5,251 bases of DNA from Clostridia bacterium (GTDB lineage Bacteria; Bacillota_A; Clostridia; Oscillospirales; CAG-382), in contig JAFWWX010000210.1 of NCBI GenBank assembly GCA_017517985.1, positions 1 to 5,251 on the forward strand. The letters run 5' to 3'. The position numbers and the translations under genes were made by a program. Within the stretch, counting starts at the first letter, position 1, and every line of letters begins with the position of its first letter. Positions 4,961 through 5,251 of the stretch are shown piece by piece. The notes beneath the pieces are model-generated. The model searched no databases. It was not told where the DNA came from and was given only the letters and a program-made list of their open reading frames with translations.

Positions 4961-4994
4961 GTCTCCGAGGTCTATCCCCGGAGACTTTGTTTTT
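4961..4994 (+). terminator. Intrinsic terminator of the lipoprotein-regulator operon
   Basis: GTCTCCG (4961-4967) pairs with CGGAGAC (4979-4985); the stem continues inward with GG/CC after one mismatch, with a short loop. It is followed directly by TTTGTTTTT (4986-4994). This is a classic GC stem and U-tract, 17 bases beyond the XRE stop codon. Confidence 0.88.
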
Positions 4995-5000
4995 CTTTAT

Positions 5001-5056
5001 AGCAGAAAAGAACTCAATCGCCTTATGCAACAAGATAGCGACTGAGTTCTTCTTTT
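5001..5056 (-). terminator. Bidirectional terminator hairpin overlapping the end of the HPr-like gene
   Basis: AAGAACTCAATCGC (5008-5021) pairs with GCGACTGAGTTCTT (5038-5051) with a single mismatch in 14 positions. The loop (5022-5037) contains the stop codon of the minus-strand gene. On the minus strand the stem is followed by TTTCTGCT; on the plus strand by CTTTTAG, so it may end transcription from both converging units. One arm encodes part of the last coding residues of the HPr-like protein. Confidence 0.7.
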
Positions 5057-5250
5057 AGTTTATCATCATTTGTATATGCATTAATTTTTATGGGCTTACT
5101 TAAATCCAGGCTGAAAAGGCCCATAATTGATTTTGCATCTACTTTATATCTTCCGGATTCTGCTTCAATATGATAATTCTGCTTACTTACAATATTAACA
5201 AAATCTTTTATATCGTTAATCAACGGAAGTTCTATTTTATATTGTTTCAT
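5023..5250 (-). CDS. HPr-fold phosphocarrier-like protein lacking the active-site histidine
   Basis: This 75-aa protein is slightly shorter than the usual 85-90 aa of HPr. The start ATG is at the very right edge, so its ribosome binding site is not visible; the N-terminus MKQYKIELP looks natural for the family, starting with the first beta strand. The segment VDAKSIMGLFSLDLSKPI (37-54) matches the HPr region around regulatory Ser46 (KSIMG), the serine being Ser41 here. Where HPr carries the catalytic His15 and Arg17 (GLHARPA), this protein has INDIKDFVN, so phosphotransfer from enzyme I to EII components looks impossible. It is thus comparable in principle to Bacillus Crh, which keeps Ser46 and lacks His15 and acts in catabolite control through CcpA. 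Such histidine-less HPr-like proteins are common in Clostridia; the role here is inferred. It converges on the lipoprotein operon and shares a terminator region. Confidence 0.8.
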   Translation of the reverse strand: MKQYKIELPLINDIKDFVNIVSKQNYHIEAESGRYKVDAKSIMGLFSLDLSKPIKINAYTNDDKLKEELSRYLVA

Positions 5251-5251
5251 C

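Noticed and set aside
1..5251. CRISPR arrays, insertion sequences, tRNA genes or attachment sites
   Set aside because: No regularly spaced repeats, terminal inverted repeats, transposase-like frames or cloverleaf sequences were seen.

Overview
The window reads as a stretch of an AT-rich Gram-positive chromosome, most likely a gut Clostridia species of the Oscillospiraceae/Ruminococcus kind. This is inferred from strong GGAGG-type ribosome binding sites, low GC, a lipoprotein signal peptide, a Clostridia-style HPr-like protein and short intrinsic terminators. No rRNA or tRNA gene or mobile element fixes the taxon.

Left third (1-1408, minus strand): a compact run of three genes for cysteine-rich zinc-ribbon proteins. 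In transcription order they encode a 127-aa protein with two CxxC pairs of ribbons, a 97-aa double-ribbon protein whose start is embedded in the end of the previous gene, and the N-terminal 244 residues of a larger TFIIB-type zinc-ribbon protein (YdjG-like) that runs off the left edge.

Intergenic centre (1409-1819): a divergent control region. It holds an 11-bp-arm perfect palindrome, a near-consensus plus-strand promoter (TTGATT-17-TATAAT with an extended -10), and just downstream a compact structured element of about 88 nt. That element has a closing stem ending in a U-run and looks like an unclassified small RNA or regulatory leader. Further right are repeated AGTAC boxes, an AT-rich hairpin, a tandem 10-bp repeat and two successive ribosome binding site/ATG pairs in the same frame.

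Right two thirds (1820-4943, plus strand): a tight three-gene operon. It encodes a lipoprotein solute-binding protein of the ABC-sugar type with no permease or ATPase genes beside it, a 525-aa protein with two membrane segments flanking a Cache-like extracytoplasmic domain and a C-terminal LuxR/GerE DNA-binding domain, and a 69-aa XRE-type helix-turn-helix protein that starts on an ATGA overlap. My reading is a ligand-sensing cassette: the lipoprotein captures a solute outside the cell, the membrane-anchored regulator senses the solute or loaded lipoprotein and acts on DNA directly, and the XRE protein modulates the output. A good intrinsic terminator closes the operon.

Right edge (5023-5250, minus strand): a small HPr-fold protein that keeps the Ser46-type KSIMG motif but has no active-site histidine, converging on the operon. 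Its own terminator hairpin overlaps the end of its coding sequence.
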